This document shows positions 27,067 through 35,834 of a stretch of 64,000 bases of DNA, piece after piece. The notes under the pieces are model-generated. The model worked only from the letters and a program-made list of their open reading frames with translations, was not told where the DNA came from and searched no databases. Position 1 is the stretch's first letter. Every line of letters starts with the position of its first letter. Source of the DNA: Nibribacter ruber (lineage in GTDB: Bacteria > Bacteroidota > Bacteroidia > Cytophagales > Hymenobacteraceae). The stretch is taken from assembly GCF_009913235.1 (NCBI RefSeq), contig NZ_CP047897.1:3533001-3597000 (forward strand). The letters are read 5' to 3'. Position numbers and translations under genes: made by a program.

Positions 27067-29445
27067 CGTTTTATTAGAACAGCGTTGGCAGTAAGCGCCC
27101 TCTTGCTTCTGCCTCTGTGCCCTACATTCGCCCAGACGAAGCCAGAACTGACCGTAGATAAAATCATGCGGGATCCTGCGCAGTGGATCGGGACCTCGCC
27201 CAGCAATATTCAATGGGCAGAGAACAGCAAAGTGGTGTATTTCAACTGGAATCCAGAGAAGGCCAAGCAGGACTCTCTGTACATGGTGGAAGTAGGCTCC
27301 AGGAAAATATCCAAGATTTCTAAAGCCGCCAAGCTGGCCATGCCTGCCCAGGGTGGAACCTATAACCAAAAAAGGAACCTAAGGGTCTATGAGAAGGCCG
27401 GGGATCTGTACCTGTTAGACACCAAAACCGGGAAAGCCCGGCAGATCACAGCCACTACAGAAAGAGAATCGTCACCGTCTTTTACGGCAGATGAGCAGCG
27501 TATAGCGTATCTGCGGGAAGGGAACCTGTTTACCTGGAACATAAGCACCGGGCAGGTAAAGCAGCTAACGGATTTCAGGAGAGGCAGAAAACCGATAGAC
27601 CCTTCGCAGACCCGTGACAAGCAGGAGCTTTTCCTGCGCGAGCAGCAACTGGACTTGTTGCAGATTGTGCAGAAGCGGGAAGAGGAGCGCAAGCAACAGC
27701 AGCAGGCACAACGCGAAATGGCGCGCAACCGGCCCAAAGAAATCTACACCGAGGACAAGTTTGTAGACAACATTACCCTGAGCCCAGATGAGCGGTTTGT
27801 CACCTATCGGTTGGTCGCAAGGCCCGCGAACAGCAAGATAGCCCAGGTTCCCAATTTTGTGACCGCCTCTGGGTATACAGAAGACATTCCTACCAGAACC
27901 AAAGTGGGCGCGGCCCAGGCCACCTATGAGTTGGGGGTATATGACATCAAAGGCGATACTACGTATTTGGTGTCCTTCAGAGGGCTGACAGGATTGCAGG
28001 ACAAACCCAACTACCAGCAACAACCCCAGAAACCCGACGCAGAAGCGGAGAAAGCTTCAGCAGAAGCAGCACGTAAGGTCATGATGTTCGGGCCGTATTA
28101 TTCCCAGGACGGAAAGCACGGCGTGCTGGTGATCAGATCCGCTGACAACAAAGACCGCTGGATTGCCTCTTTTGATCCTGCCACCAGAACCGTGAAGACG
28201 CTAGACCGTCAGCGCGATGAGGCCTGGGTGAATGGCTATGGACCCGGTGTGATTGATTGGATGCCAGACAACAAACGCATTTATTTCACCTCAGAGGAAA
28301 GTGGCTATGCCCATCTCTATACGCTGGATGTGGAGAGTGGAAAGAAAACGGCCTTGACCAGCGGCAAATATGAGGTATTGGCGGTGCAAATGTCTAAGGA
28401 CCAAAAGACCTGGTATTTGACCACCAATCAGGTGCACCCAGGGGAACAGCACTTTTACAGAATGCCTTTGAATGGCGGCAAGTTGGAGCAAATCACCCGC
28501 ATGCCGGGAGCGCACGAGGTGACCCTATCACCAGATGAAAAGATGCTGGCCGTGCGTTATTCCTACTCCAACAAGCCATGGGAACTGTTCCTGATGGAAA
28601 ACAAACCAGGTGCCAAGCCTGTGCAAATCACCCAATCTCTCACAGAAGAGTTTAAAGCTTATCCTTGGCGGGAGCCGGAAGTGATCACCTACAAAGCTGC
28701 TGACGGCGCTGATGTGTACGCGCGCCTGTACAAACCGGCCAACGGGGTCTCAAACGGCCCGGCCGTCATCTTCGTGCACGGCGCCGGCTATCTGCAGAAC
28801 GCGCACAAGTGGTGGAGCACTTACTTTAGAGAATACATGTTCCACAACCTATTGGCAGACAAAGGCTATACGGTACTGGATATTGACTACCGCGGCAGCG
28901 CCGGCTACGGCCGCGACTGGCGGACGGGCATTTACCGGTATATGGGCGGAAAAGACCTGAGTGACCACGTAGACGGAGCCAAACTGCTGGCAGAAAAGTA
29001 CAACGTGGATCCTAAGCGCATTGGCATCTATGGAGGATCATACGGTGGCTTTATCACGCTCATGGCCATGTTCACCCAGCCAGACGTGTTTGCGGCCGGG
29101 GCGGCTCTCCGTTCAGTGACAGACTGGTCTCACTACAACCACGGCTATACCTCCAATATCTTAAACGAGCCGCAGGCAGACAGTTTGGCCTATACCAAAA
29201 GCTCGCCCATTTACTATGCCGAAGGTCTGAAAGGCGCCTTGCTCATGTGCCACGGCATGGTAGACACCAATGTGCATTTCCAGGACATTGTGCGGCTCAC
29301 GCAGCGCCTCATAGAGTTGGGTAAAGACAATTGGGAGTTGGCCGTCTATCCCGTAGAAGACCACGGATTTGTAGAGCCCTCCAGTTGGACAGATGAATAC
29401 ACACGCATTCTCAAACTATTTGAGACCAATCTGCAGAAGAAGTAA
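27064..29445 (+). CDS. S9-family serine peptidase (dipeptidyl-peptidase-like), secreted
   Basis: The product is 793 residues. Signal peptide: MRFIRTALAVSALLLLPLCPTFAQ. The frame extends to an ATG at 27025, but that adds 13 residues before the signal; ATG 27064, inside a 38-bp palindrome, is preferred. The N-terminal half is a PD40/WD40-like propeller (SPSFTADEQRIAYLREGNLF, NITLSPDERFVTYRL). The C-terminal half is the alpha/beta-hydrolase peptidase domain with Ser659 in GGSYGGF, Asp734 in MVDTNVHF and His767 in EDHGFVE. It cleaves short peptides, often after proline or alanine, in the periplasm. It lies 38 nt after the amidase gene and is probably cotranscribed. Confidence 0.93.
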   Translation: MRFIRTALAVSALLLLPLCPTFAQTKPELTVDKIMRDPAQWIGTSPSNIQWAENSKVVYFNWNPEKAKQDSLYMVEVGSRKISKISKAAKLAMPAQGGTYNQKRNLRVYEKAGDLYLLDTKTGKARQITATTERESSPSFTADEQRIAYLREGNLFTWNISTGQVKQLTDFRRGRKPIDPSQTRDKQELFLREQQLDLLQIVQKREEERKQQQQAQREMARNRPKEIYTEDKFVDNITLSPDERFVTYRLVARPANSKIAQVPNFVTASGYTEDIPTRTKVGAAQATYELGVYDIKGDTTYLVSFRGLTGLQDKPNYQQQPQKPDAEAEKASAEAARKVMMFGPYYSQDGKHGVLVIRSADNKDRWIASFDPATRTVKTLDRQRDEAWVNGYGPGVIDWMPDNKRIYFTSEESGYAHLYTLDVESGKKTALTSGKYEVLAVQMSKDQKTWYLTTNQVHPGEQHFYRMPLNGGKLEQITRMPGAHEVTLSPDEKMLAVRYSYSNKPWELFLMENKPGAKPVQITQSLTEEFKAYPWREPEVITYKAADGADVYARLYKPANGVSNGPAVIFVHGAGYLQNAHKWWSTYFREYMFHNLLADKGYTVLDIDYRGSAGYGRDWRTGIYRYMGGKDLSDHVDGAKLLAEKYNVDPKRIGIYGGSYGGFITLMAMFTQPDVFAAGAALRSVTDWSHYNHGYTSNILNEPQADSLAYTKSSPIYYAEGLKGALLMCHGMVDTNVHFQDIVRLTQRLIELGKDNWELAVYPVEDHGFVEPSSWTDEYTRILKLFETNLQKK

Positions 29446-29488
29446 AAACGAGAAGACCAGACAGTCCCTGTCTGGTCTTCTCGTTTTT
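29444..29488 (+). terminator. Strong terminator overlapping a 38-bp palindrome
   Basis: A perfect 20-bp stem (29444-29463 with 29469-29488; core CGAGAAGACCAGACA) with a 5-nt loop. The terminal TTTTT run is the first T run of palindrome copy 14, so the two structures share sequence. Confidence 0.92.
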
Positions 29489-29519
29489 GGGCTGTTTTCC
29501 AGAAAATAGGCCAAAAACG
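29482..29519. repeat. 38-bp palindrome, copy 14
   Basis: Arms CGTTTTTGGGCTGTTTT and AAAATAGGCCAAAAACG, loop CCAG. Its left seven bases overlap the preceding terminator. It lies between convergent genes, 19 nt from the PAP2 gene's stop. Confidence 0.9.
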
Positions 29520-29538
29520 ACCTTTTCTAAAAAGCGTC

Positions 29539-30354
29539 TTAGAACTTATAAGACAGCGCTACGCCATCTACAGATTCGCCTTGAATGGGGATGGCCGCTG
29601 GGGCCAGGGAGATGTTGGAGTTGACCTTGTGCAGTTGAGGCACCAGAATACCCACGGCCGCTCCTACGCCAAATCCTAAGATATTGTCGCTCAAGAAGTG
29701 CTTTCCAGCTTCTAACCTAAGGTAACCTACCGTGGCAGGAATGAGGGCAGCGCCGGCCCACACATAAGGTCTGGCGGGCGAGTCTGGATTGTAATCATGG
29801 AATACCTTGGCCGTAAAGAAGGTCATGGTAGAGACTGCTGCCGTGTGGCCTGCAAAAAACGAGTTTTGGGCATTGGCCCGGGTTTTTTCGCTCAAAGGGA
29901 CCGCGCCAGATTTGTCATACACCAAGGGTCTGGTTCTGGGTAAAGCGGCGGAGCCCATGGTGAACAAGGTACCCGTCACCGACATGGTTTCTATATACAG
30001 GGCCAGCATCTGTCCGGCGTTCTGTGAAATGTCCTGGTCAATCAACAAAAGCGCAGGGGCGGCAATGGAGCTGTACAGCATGACGTCACTCACCTTCTTG
30101 GCGCTGGCGCTGTGGTTGCCCGCAGAAAAACGGTCGAAGCTATTCACATCGTCCTTAGAAAGGTTCATGGCCTCTGTTTCTGTGAACGGGTCTTTCTGCT
30201 GCATTAAATAAAGGCCCAGGCCACTCAGGCCCATGCCCAGCGCCGTTACGGGGGCGTCTACTTTAAAGGAGGTTTTATAGGGAGATGATGATTGCGCAAA
30301 GGATTGTGTAAGGGCCGTTAGAGCCAGAACAAGCGTACAAAGGTGTCGTTTCAT
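29539..30354 (-). CDS. PAP2-family phosphatase, exported
   Basis: The product is 271 residues with signal MKRHLCTLVLALTALTQSFAQ. Start 30354 (the second ATG) is preferred to 30375 because it gives a clean signal peptide. The three PAP2 phosphatase motifs are present in order: R-T-R-P in ALPRTRPLVYD, the FAGH form of the usual PSGH in NSFFAGHTAAVST, and the final HFxxD in EAGKHFLSDNILGFGVG. Several hydrophobic segments suggest membrane association. It dephosphorylates lipid phosphates such as undecaprenyl diphosphate or phosphatidates; the substrate is not identifiable. Transcribed alone, leftward. Confidence 0.9.
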   Translation of the reverse strand: MKRHLCTLVLALTALTQSFAQSSSPYKTSFKVDAPVTALGMGLSGLGLYLMQQKDPFTETEAMNLSKDDVNSFDRFSAGNHSASAKKVSDVMLYSSIAAPALLLIDQDISQNAGQMLALYIETMSVTGTLFTMGSAALPRTRPLVYDKSGAVPLSEKTRANAQNSFFAGHTAAVSTMTFFTAKVFHDYNPDSPARPYVWAGAALIPATVGYLRLEAGKHFLSDNILGFGVGAAVGILVPQLHKVNSNISLAPAAIPIQGESVDGVALSYKF

Positions 30355-30445
30355 AAAATATAGGTAAATATACATACTGCTTTTGCTGCTCTTGAAACGG
30401 TCACTTGGCCAAAAGGTTTGCCGGCCCCTGAAAGTAAGAGTTTGC

Positions 30446-30483
30446 CGTTTTTGGCTTGTTTTCCAGAAAAGAGGCCAAAAACG
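30446..30483. repeat. 38-bp palindrome, copy 15
   Basis: Arms CGTTTTTGGCTTGTTTT and AAAAGAGGCCAAAAACG, loop CCAG. It lies between the divergent PAP2 and metK genes, about 140 bp upstream of metK. Confidence 0.9.
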
Positions 30484-30626
30484 AGGCCCGGCCTTGGCTG
30501 GTTACGCTGTAGGAGGCGGGGTATTTATCACTCAAGTTTTTGCATCTCCGGCAATTAGAGTAATTTTGCCTCTTGCGGCGCGCTATCTAGCGCTGCAACT
30601 CAACTTTGTATATTAATCTTTAAGAG

Positions 30627-31931
30627 ATGCCTTATCTTTTTACATCTGAGTCGGTTTCTGAGGGTCACCCAGACAAAGTAGCCGACCAAATCTCTGACGC
30701 ACTGTTAGATGAGTTCCTGAAGCAAGACCCACAATCCAAAGTTGCCTGTGAGACCCTGGTAACCACTGGTTTGGTGGTGCTGAGCGGCGAGGTGAAGTCT
30801 CAGGCATATGTAGACGTACAAAAAGTAGCCCGTGACGTGATCAAACGTATTGGCTACACCAAATCTGAATATAAGTTTGACGCTGAGGCCTGCGGCGTTA
30901 TCTCTGCCATTCATGAGCAGTCTGGTGACATCAACCAAGGCGTGGAGCGCGAGAACCCAGAAGACCAGGGTGCCGGTGACCAAGGCATGATGTTCGGCTA
31001 CGCCACAAGCGAGACCGACAGCTACATGCCTCTGGCGCTTGAGATTTCCCACCTGCTGTTGAAAGAGTTGGCCGCCATCCGGAAGGAAGGCAAAGAGATG
31101 ACGTATCTGCGTCCAGATGCCAAGTCTCAGGTGACCATTAGGTACTCAGACAACCACGTGCCCGAAAAGATTGACACCATTGTGATCTCTACGCAGCATG
31201 ATGAGTTTGAGCTTTCTGACGCCAATGACCGCGAAGCTTCTAAAAAGGCTGAGTCTAACATGGTGGCCCGCATCAAGGAAGACGTGTTGAACATTCTGCT
31301 TCCGCGCGTAAAAAGCAAACTGCCACAGCGTACCGCAGACCTGTTTGCAGATGACATCACCTACCACATCAACCCCACTGGTAAATTCGTGATTGGTGGC
31401 CCGCACGGGGACACTGGTTTGACCGGTCGTAAGATTATTGTGGATACCTATGGCGGCAAAGGCGCTCACGGCGGCGGAGCTTTCTCTGGTAAAGATTCTT
31501 CTAAAGTAGACCGCTCTGCGGCGTATGCAGCGCGTCACATTGCAAAGAACTTGGTGGCGGCTGGTGTGGCTGATCAAGTATTGGTACAGGTGGCGTATGC
31601 CATTGGCGTGGCAGAACCGGTTGGCTTGTACGTGACCACCTACGGTACAACCAAGGTAAAAGGCGCCAACGGTGAGGTTATGACAGACGGTGAGATTGCC
31701 AACAAGGTGAACGAACTGTTTGAAATGCGCCCGTATGACATCATCAAGCGTTTCGGGTTGCAGAACCCCATCTTCTCTGAGACGGCCGCGTATGGTCACA
31801 TGGGCCGTGAAGCCGGAGTGAAGAAAGTGGAATACACCGTGAACGGAACTACTGAGGTGCGTGAGTTTGAGACGTTTACCTGGGAGAAGCTGGACTATGT
31901 GGACAAGATCAAAGCCGCTTTTAACTTATAA
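30627..31931 (+). CDS. metK: S-adenosylmethionine synthase
   Basis: It makes S-adenosylmethionine from methionine and ATP in the cytoplasm. The product is 434 residues, a little longer than the ~384-residue E. coli enzyme, as usual in Bacteroidota. Signature motifs in order: [19 protein letters not shown], the hexapeptide-type [30 protein letters not shown] and [21 protein letters not shown]. Codon bias is that of a highly expressed gene. I looked for a SAM riboswitch in the 140 bp upstream and did not find a convincing one. The nearest -7-like box is CAACTTTG about 20 nt before the ATG. Confidence 0.98.
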   Translation: MPYLFTSESVSEGHPDKVADQISDALLDEFLKQDPQSKVACETLVTTGLVVLSGEVKSQAYVDVQKVARDVIKRIGYTKSEYKFDAEACGVISAIHEQSGDINQGVERENPEDQGAGDQGMMFGYATSETDSYMPLALEISHLLLKELAAIRKEGKEMTYLRPDAKSQVTIRYSDNHVPEKIDTIVISTQHDEFELSDANDREASKKAESNMVARIKEDVLNILLPRVKSKLPQRTADLFADDITYHINPTGKFVIGGPHGDTGLTGRKIIVDTYGGKGAHGGGAFSGKDSSKVDRSAAYAARHIAKNLVAAGVADQVLVQVAYAIGVAEPVGLYVTTYGTTKVKGANGEVMTDGEIANKVNELFEMRPYDIIKRFGLQNPIFSETAAYGHMGREAGVKKVEYTVNGTTEVREFETFTWEKLDYVDKIKAAFNL

Positions 31932-31935
31932 TTGT

Positions 31936-31973
31936 CGTTTTTAGCCTGTTTTAATGAAAAGAGCCCCAAAACG
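31936..31973. repeat. 38-bp palindrome, copy 16
   Basis: Arms CGTTTTTAGCCTGTTTT and AAAAGAGCCCCAAAACG, loop AATG. It begins 4 nt after the metK stop. The right arm has changed so that it forms a second hairpin with downstream bases, the metK/hpf terminator. Confidence 0.85.
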
Positions 31974-31986
31974 GGGCTCTTTTTTT
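31959..31986. terminator. Bidirectional terminator made partly from a palindrome arm
   Basis: The stem AGAGCCCC / GGGGCTCT (about 31959-31966 with 31973-31980) sits around AAAAC, followed by a seven-T run on the plus side and preceded by A's. Its left half and loop are the right arm of palindrome copy 16. It serves metK and, leftward, hpf. Confidence 0.85.
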
Positions 31987-32007
31987 ATGCAAGAAAGTGA
32001 GGAGATC

Positions 32008-32307
32008 TTAGTGTGTAGCCAACTTCTCCTTATGTTTGATCAATTGTTTCTTCATGTCTTCTACCGCCTTGTCTGTGGCACTTTCAAAGCTGTTGGCTTC
32101 TTCTTTGCAGAACAGCGTGGCGCCAGGAACAAACAGTTTCACCTCTACCAGCTTATTGTCATGTGACTCTGGCTTGGACACGCGCAGGATTACTTCGCCG
32201 TTGATGATTCTGTCATAAAAGGTATCAAGCTTATCCAGTTTCTTTTGCAGAAAATCTAACAGGCTTTGGTCGGCGGTGAAGTGCACGGATTGGATTTGCA
32301 GTTTCAT
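32008..32307 (-). CDS. hpf: Ribosome hibernation-promoting factor (short HPF/RaiA family)
   Basis: The product is 99 residues, the size of the short HPF/YfiA form without the C-terminal dimerisation domain. It begins MKLQIQSVHFTADQSLLDFLQKKLDKL and has the family's basic second helix, AVEDMKKQLIKHKEKL, that binds the 30S decoding centre in resting ribosomes. It is last in a leftward run after rpsU and a Xer-type recombinase gene, 25 nt from the latter. That arrangement is common in Bacteroidota and links it to translation and growth-phase control. Confidence 0.92.
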   Translation of the reverse strand: MKLQIQSVHFTADQSLLDFLQKKLDKLDTFYDRIINGEVILRVSKPESHDNKLVEVKLFVPGATLFCKEEANSFESATDKAVEDMKKQLIKHKEKLATH

Positions 32308-32332
32308 AGTTTACTACTTTAAGTGGTACTTA

Positions 32333-33211
32333 TTACGCTTTGGGATGAGCCTTCTCAAAGACGGCTTTGAGTTGCTCAATGGAATTATGAGTATACACCT
32401 GCGTGGCCGCTAAACTGGCGTGGCCCAGCAGGTCTTTAATGGCTCCCAAATCTGCGCCCCTGTTCAACAAGTGCGTGGCAAAGGAGTGACGAAGCACATG
32501 CGGACTGTTTTTGGAAGACGTGGAAACGGTGCTCATGTACTTCTTCACCACCCGGTACACATACTTGGGGTAGAGCGGGAGTCCTTTATCGGTAACGAAG
32601 AGAGCTGGCGAATTGTTATCTGTGTCCTGCGCGCGCCTGATTTCCAAAAACCTTTCCAATGCTCCTTTGATGGATGAATTTAAGGGCAAGATACGCTCCT
32701 TGTTTCCCTTTCCCAGGACCTTAATCGTGCCTTCCAGATGATTTACGTCATTGATTTTTAACCCGATGAGCTCTGCCAGACGCATGCCCGTGCCATAGAG
32801 AAGCTCCAGGATGAGGCGTTCTGTATGGCCTTTTAGATCATCGGTGAAATTTCCCTGGTCCAGCAGCTGCGTGAAGGACTCTTCTGGAATGAAGGCCGGC
32901 AGTTTTTTAGCCAGTTTAGGAGCTTTGATTCTGAGGGTGGGGTTCTGTTCTACTTCGCCCCGGTTGAGCAGGAACTTGAAATAGGAGCGAAGCGAGGCAA
33001 TCTTGCGGTGGATGGTGCGGCTGTCTAAGTCTTTCTGCACCAGAGAGACAATCCAGGACCTGATAATGCCATGGTTGGCTTCTTTGATATCTGTGAGCTC
33101 GTAGGTCTCTTTCAGATATTCTTGAAACTGCAGTAGATCTGTCTGGTAAGAGGTGACGGTGTGCGGGCTAAACCGTTTCTCGTACTGTAGGTATTTAAAA
33201 AATAATTCCAT
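32333..33211 (-). CDS. Tyrosine recombinase, XerC/XerD type
   Basis: The product is 292 residues, the normal Xer length. The N-terminal SAM-like core-binding domain covers about residues 1-90. The catalytic domain has Arg144 (YGTGMRLAEL), Lys168 (LGKGNKERILP), His238 and Arg241 (HVLRHSFATH), His264 (LLGHASLAATQ) and nucleophile Tyr273 (VYTH). The complete set argues for a working recombinase resolving chromosome dimers at dif rather than a phage integrase. Its place between rpsU and hpf supports a housekeeping role. XerC and XerD cannot be told apart with confidence here. Confidence 0.93.
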   Translation of the reverse strand: MELFFKYLQYEKRFSPHTVTSYQTDLLQFQEYLKETYELTDIKEANHGIIRSWIVSLVQKDLDSRTIHRKIASLRSYFKFLLNRGEVEQNPTLRIKAPKLAKKLPAFIPEESFTQLLDQGNFTDDLKGHTERLILELLYGTGMRLAELIGLKINDVNHLEGTIKVLGKGNKERILPLNSSIKGALERFLEIRRAQDTDNNSPALFVTDKGLPLYPKYVYRVVKKYMSTVSTSSKNSPHVLRHSFATHLLNRGADLGAIKDLLGHASLAATQVYTHNSIEQLKAVFEKAHPKA

Positions 33212-33285
33212 AAATCAGTAAACGACTTATTTAAAAGTCTGTCCACTAATTTATGGAATTACCTCGTAGGTTGTATGGATAAAGC

Positions 33286-33480
33286 CTAGTAGTTGTCGTT
33301 GGCGAACAGTTGTTGCTTGTAGACAGCTCTTTCTTTCTGCTTTCTCTGCTTCACAGAAGGCTTTAGGAAGAAAGTTCTGGCACGAAGTTCTTTCAGAACG
33401 CCAGTTCTCTCAAATTTCTTTTTGAATCTTTTTAAGGCTTTGTCTACAGACTCGTTATCCTTTACGTTTACGATAATCAT
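33286..33480 (-). CDS. rpsU: 30S ribosomal protein S21
   Basis: The product is 64 residues, highly basic. It begins [38 protein letters not shown], the S21 pattern. The open frame runs 14 codons further upstream, but the ATG at 33480 matches the family start. It sits first in the rpsU-Xer-hpf run, 74 nt before the recombinase gene, and has a recognisable promoter. Confidence 0.97.
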   Translation of the reverse strand: MIIVNVKDNESVDKALKRFKKKFERTGVLKELRARTFFLKPSVKQRKQKERAVYKQQLFANDNY

Positions 33481-33519
33481 ATTATAGATTGAGTTTAAAG
33501 TCAATTGTTTTAAGGACTG

Positions 33520-33550
33520 CAAAGATATTTACAAAATATCTGACTGTCAA
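33520..33550 (-). promoter_or_regulatory. Promoter of rpsU
   Basis: On the minus strand, TTG (33548-33550) followed after 20 nt by TATCTTTG (33520-33527) fits the Bacteroidota TTG/TTTG-N19ish-TAnnTTTG pattern. The rpsU ATG is 39 nt downstream. Confidence 0.7.
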
Positions 33551-33562
33551 TACCTGTTGCAA

Positions 33563-34702
33563 TTATTTTAATACGGCTCTGGAAATAACCAGTTTCTGAA
33601 TTTCTGAGGTTCCCTCGCCAATGGTGCACAACTTGGAGTCGCGGTAGTATTTTTCTGCCGGATAATCCTTGGTGTAGCCATAGCCGCCAAAAATCTGCAC
33701 GCCCTCATTGGCTACGCGTACGCATACTTCAGAGGCATATAACTTGGCCATGGCAGACTCCTTGTTCACGTTTTCGCCTCTGTTTTTCATGGCGGCAGAA
33801 CGGTAGGTCAACAAAGCGGCAGCCTCAATCTCAGTGGCCATGTCTGCCAGTTTAAAGGCAATCCCCTGAAACTGAGAAATAGGTTTATTGAACTGATGAC
33901 GCTCTTTAGAATACGCCAAAGCTGCTTCATAGGCGCCTTGAGCAATACCCAGACTTAGAGCGGCAATGGAGATTCTGCCGCCGTCCAATACTTTCATGGA
34001 CTGAATAAAGCCGTCACCTACCTGGCCTAAGACGTTCTCATTAGGTACGCGGCAATCCTGGAAAATCAATTCCGTGGTTTCTGAGGCGCGCATGCCCAGT
34101 TTATCTTCTTTACGACCAGCGGTAAACCCTTCAGTAGGTTTTTCAATCACAAAAGCCGTCATGCCATGCGAGTCACCTACCTCACCAGTTCTGGCAATCA
34201 CAACCGCAATGTTGCTGGACTTGCCGTGCGTGATAAAGTTCTTGGCACCGTTCAGCACCCAGTGGTCACCGTCTCTAACGGCCACCGTTTTCATGTTGCC
34301 AGCATCAGAGCCCGTGTTGGGTTCCGTGAGTCCCCAGGCACCAATCCACTCAGCGGTAGCTAACTTAGGCAGCCACTTGCGTTTCTGTTCCTCATTGCCA
34401 AACTGCAGGATGTGGCCCGTACATAGTGAGTTATGTGCCGCCATGGACAGACCAATAGAACCGTCTATCTTGGAGAGTTCTGCAATAGCCGTCACGTATT
34501 CTAAGTAGCCAAAACCAGCCCCTCCGTATTCCTGCGGCACCAGCACACCCATTAATCCCAATTCACCCAGTTTCTTGAAGACGTGCACGGGAAACTCCTG
34601 TGACTCGTCCCATTTCATCATGTCTGGCTTAATGTTTTTGGCTCCAAAATCACGGATCATCTCCGCAATCATTTGCTGATTTTCATTGTAAGTGAGTTGC
34701 AT
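33563..34702 (-). CDS. Acyl-CoA dehydrogenase
   Basis: The product is 379 residues, the typical length. It oxidises acyl-CoA to 2-enoyl-CoA with FAD, passing electrons to ETF, in fatty-acid or branched-chain amino-acid breakdown. Motifs: [19 protein letters not shown] (FAD and substrate binding), [13 protein letters not shown], and the C-terminal [31 protein letters not shown], where the catalytic glutamate position is the usual one for short/branched-chain enzymes. It stands alone, leftward, with no ETF or thiolase genes nearby. An operator-like inverted repeat overlaps its promoter. Confidence 0.95.
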   Translation of the reverse strand: MQLTYNENQQMIAEMIRDFGAKNIKPDMMKWDESQEFPVHVFKKLGELGLMGVLVPQEYGGAGFGYLEYVTAIAELSKIDGSIGLSMAAHNSLCTGHILQFGNEEQKRKWLPKLATAEWIGAWGLTEPNTGSDAGNMKTVAVRDGDHWVLNGAKNFITHGKSSNIAVVIARTGEVGDSHGMTAFVIEKPTEGFTAGRKEDKLGMRASETTELIFQDCRVPNENVLGQVGDGFIQSMKVLDGGRISIAALSLGIAQGAYEAALAYSKERHQFNKPISQFQGIAFKLADMATEIEAAALLTYRSAAMKNRGENVNKESAMAKLYASEVCVRVANEGVQIFGGYGYTKDYPAEKYYRDSKLCTIGEGTSEIQKLVISRAVLK

Positions 34703-35013
34703 AGAATAGTGTGCGGGTTTGAATTCTTTAGAATAAGGGTGTTAGTTACGAATTTTTCCGATGCAAAGCTAACGTAAGTTAGCTTTTATGATGAGTACTT
34801 GGGACGGACCTTACTGACTACAAGAGCTCTGATTAAGCTTATTCTTAATAGAAGCAACTTTTTTCACGCGTATAAGTACGCAAGACCGGAAGACGACCTC
34901 GTTTTTGGCGTACCCATTACTTTTGCCTTTCTTTGTAGTTGGGTCTTCCTGCTATGCATGTTTGGTTCATTTCTGTTAAAAGCCGCTATTGTCCTTAATC
35001 TACTGACCTCTCC
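34703..35013. other. 311-bp region between the divergent acyl-CoA dehydrogenase and polysaccharide export operons
   Basis: It holds the inverted repeat and leftward -7 box at 34764-34786, and a TACTTTTG box at 34918-34925 that could be the -7 element of the export operon. No 38-bp palindrome. A 72-codon frame with a TTG start ending at the wza-like ATG was not accepted as a gene. Confidence 0.5.
34764..34786 (-). promoter_or_regulatory. Inverted repeat overlapping the acyl-CoA dehydrogenase -7 box
   Basis: Perfect 9-bp arms AAAGCTAAC and GTTAGCTTT are separated by GTAA (34765-34786). On the minus strand one arm contains TAGCTTTG (34764-34771), a good -7 element. It looks like a dimer-binding operator, for instance of a TetR-type fatty-acid regulator; the regulator is not in the window. 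Confidence 0.6.
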
Positions 35014-35823
35014 ATGAGTAAACTCTTATTAAGATTGCTTCCTTTGGTATTGCTGTTCCAGTTATTCGGGTGTAACGTCTACCGGCAGAACATCATGTTT
35101 CAGACAGATGGCAACGTGAACGCAGACGTGTTAAGGGCCTCAGCCGCTGAGGCCAGCAAGAACTACAGGGTGCAGCCTAATGATATCTTAGAGATTAAGA
35201 TATTCACTAACAAGGGTGAGCTTCTGGTTGACCCCAACAATTTTTTAAGGCAAGAACTCACCAGCGGGTCAGGGAGAGGCGGAGTATCACAGCAAGGCCA
35301 GCAGATTGAAGACCCGGATTATAATGTGCTCCCCAACGGCGAGGTGAAAGTGCCTATGGTGGGCTATGTGAAGGTAGACGGCCTGACCGTTTCTCAAGTA
35401 GATAGCCTATTGCAAACCCAATTCGAAACTTATTACAAGGAGACCTATGTTTACACCAAGGTAGTGAGTAGACGGGTGGTGGTGTTGGGGGCTACAGGTG
35501 GAAAGGTGATTCCTTTAAACAATGAGAGCATGCACCTTGTAGAGGTGATTGCCTTGGCAGGGGGTGTGCCAGATAACGGAAAAGCGCACAACATTCGTTT
35601 GATCCGTAATGTGGCCTCAGACAACCCCAGCGTGGAGATTATTGATCTATCTACGGTACAAGGTTTGCAGAGAGCCAATATTTGGGTACAGCCTAATGAT
35701 GTCATTTATGTTGAGCCTGTACGGAGGGTCTTTAATGAATCGTTAAGAGATGCTTTGACAGTACTTGGTGCCCTCTCTAATATCCTTACCACGTATCTGG
35801 TAATAGAAAATTTACTCAATTAA
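35014..35823 (+). CDS. Polysaccharide export outer-membrane lipoprotein (Wza-like)
   Basis: The product is 269 residues with lipobox QLFGC (Cys20). After the signal comes the polysaccharide-export domain (YRVQPNDILEIKIFTNKGELLVDPNN, then YNVLPNGEVKVPMVGYVKVDGLTVSQVDSLL) and an SLBB-like domain (VVVLGATGGKVIPLNNESMHLVEVIALAGGVPDNGKAHNIRLIR). A hydrophobic C-terminal segment (LGALSNILTTYLVIENLL) replaces the long Wza helix. It forms the outer-membrane exit channel for capsule or exopolysaccharide. It lies 11 nt before the Wzc-like kinase gene, in one operon with it. Confidence 0.93.
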   Translation: MSKLLLRLLPLVLLFQLFGCNVYRQNIMFQTDGNVNADVLRASAAEASKNYRVQPNDILEIKIFTNKGELLVDPNNFLRQELTSGSGRGGVSQQGQQIEDPDYNVLPNGEVKVPMVGYVKVDGLTVSQVDSLLQTQFETYYKETYVYTKVVSRRVVVLGATGGKVIPLNNESMHLVEVIALAGGVPDNGKAHNIRLIRNVASDNPSVEIIDLSTVQGLQRANIWVQPNDVIYVEPVRRVFNESLRDALTVLGALSNILTTYLVIENLLN

Positions 35824-35834
35824 AGATAGAGTTC

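Noticed and set aside
30484-30626. Possible SAM riboswitch before metK
   Set aside because: I could not find the paired helices and conserved core of any SAM riboswitch class; only a palindrome and short inverted patches such as GCGCGC-TATCTA-GCGC are present.
32333-33211. Xer-type recombinase as a mobile-element integrase
   Set aside because: Its length, complete catalytic set and setting between rpsU and hpf fit the housekeeping chromosome-dimer recombinase; no attachment site or cargo is seen.
34900-34926. CGTTTTTGGCG near the export operon, resembling a palindrome left arm
   Set aside because: No matching right arm follows at the fixed 38-bp distance.
34799-35017. 72-codon frame with TTG start whose TGA overlaps the ATG of the Wza-like gene
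   Set aside because: The start is poor, there is no recognisable domain, and it spans a likely promoter; the ATGA overlap alone is not enough.
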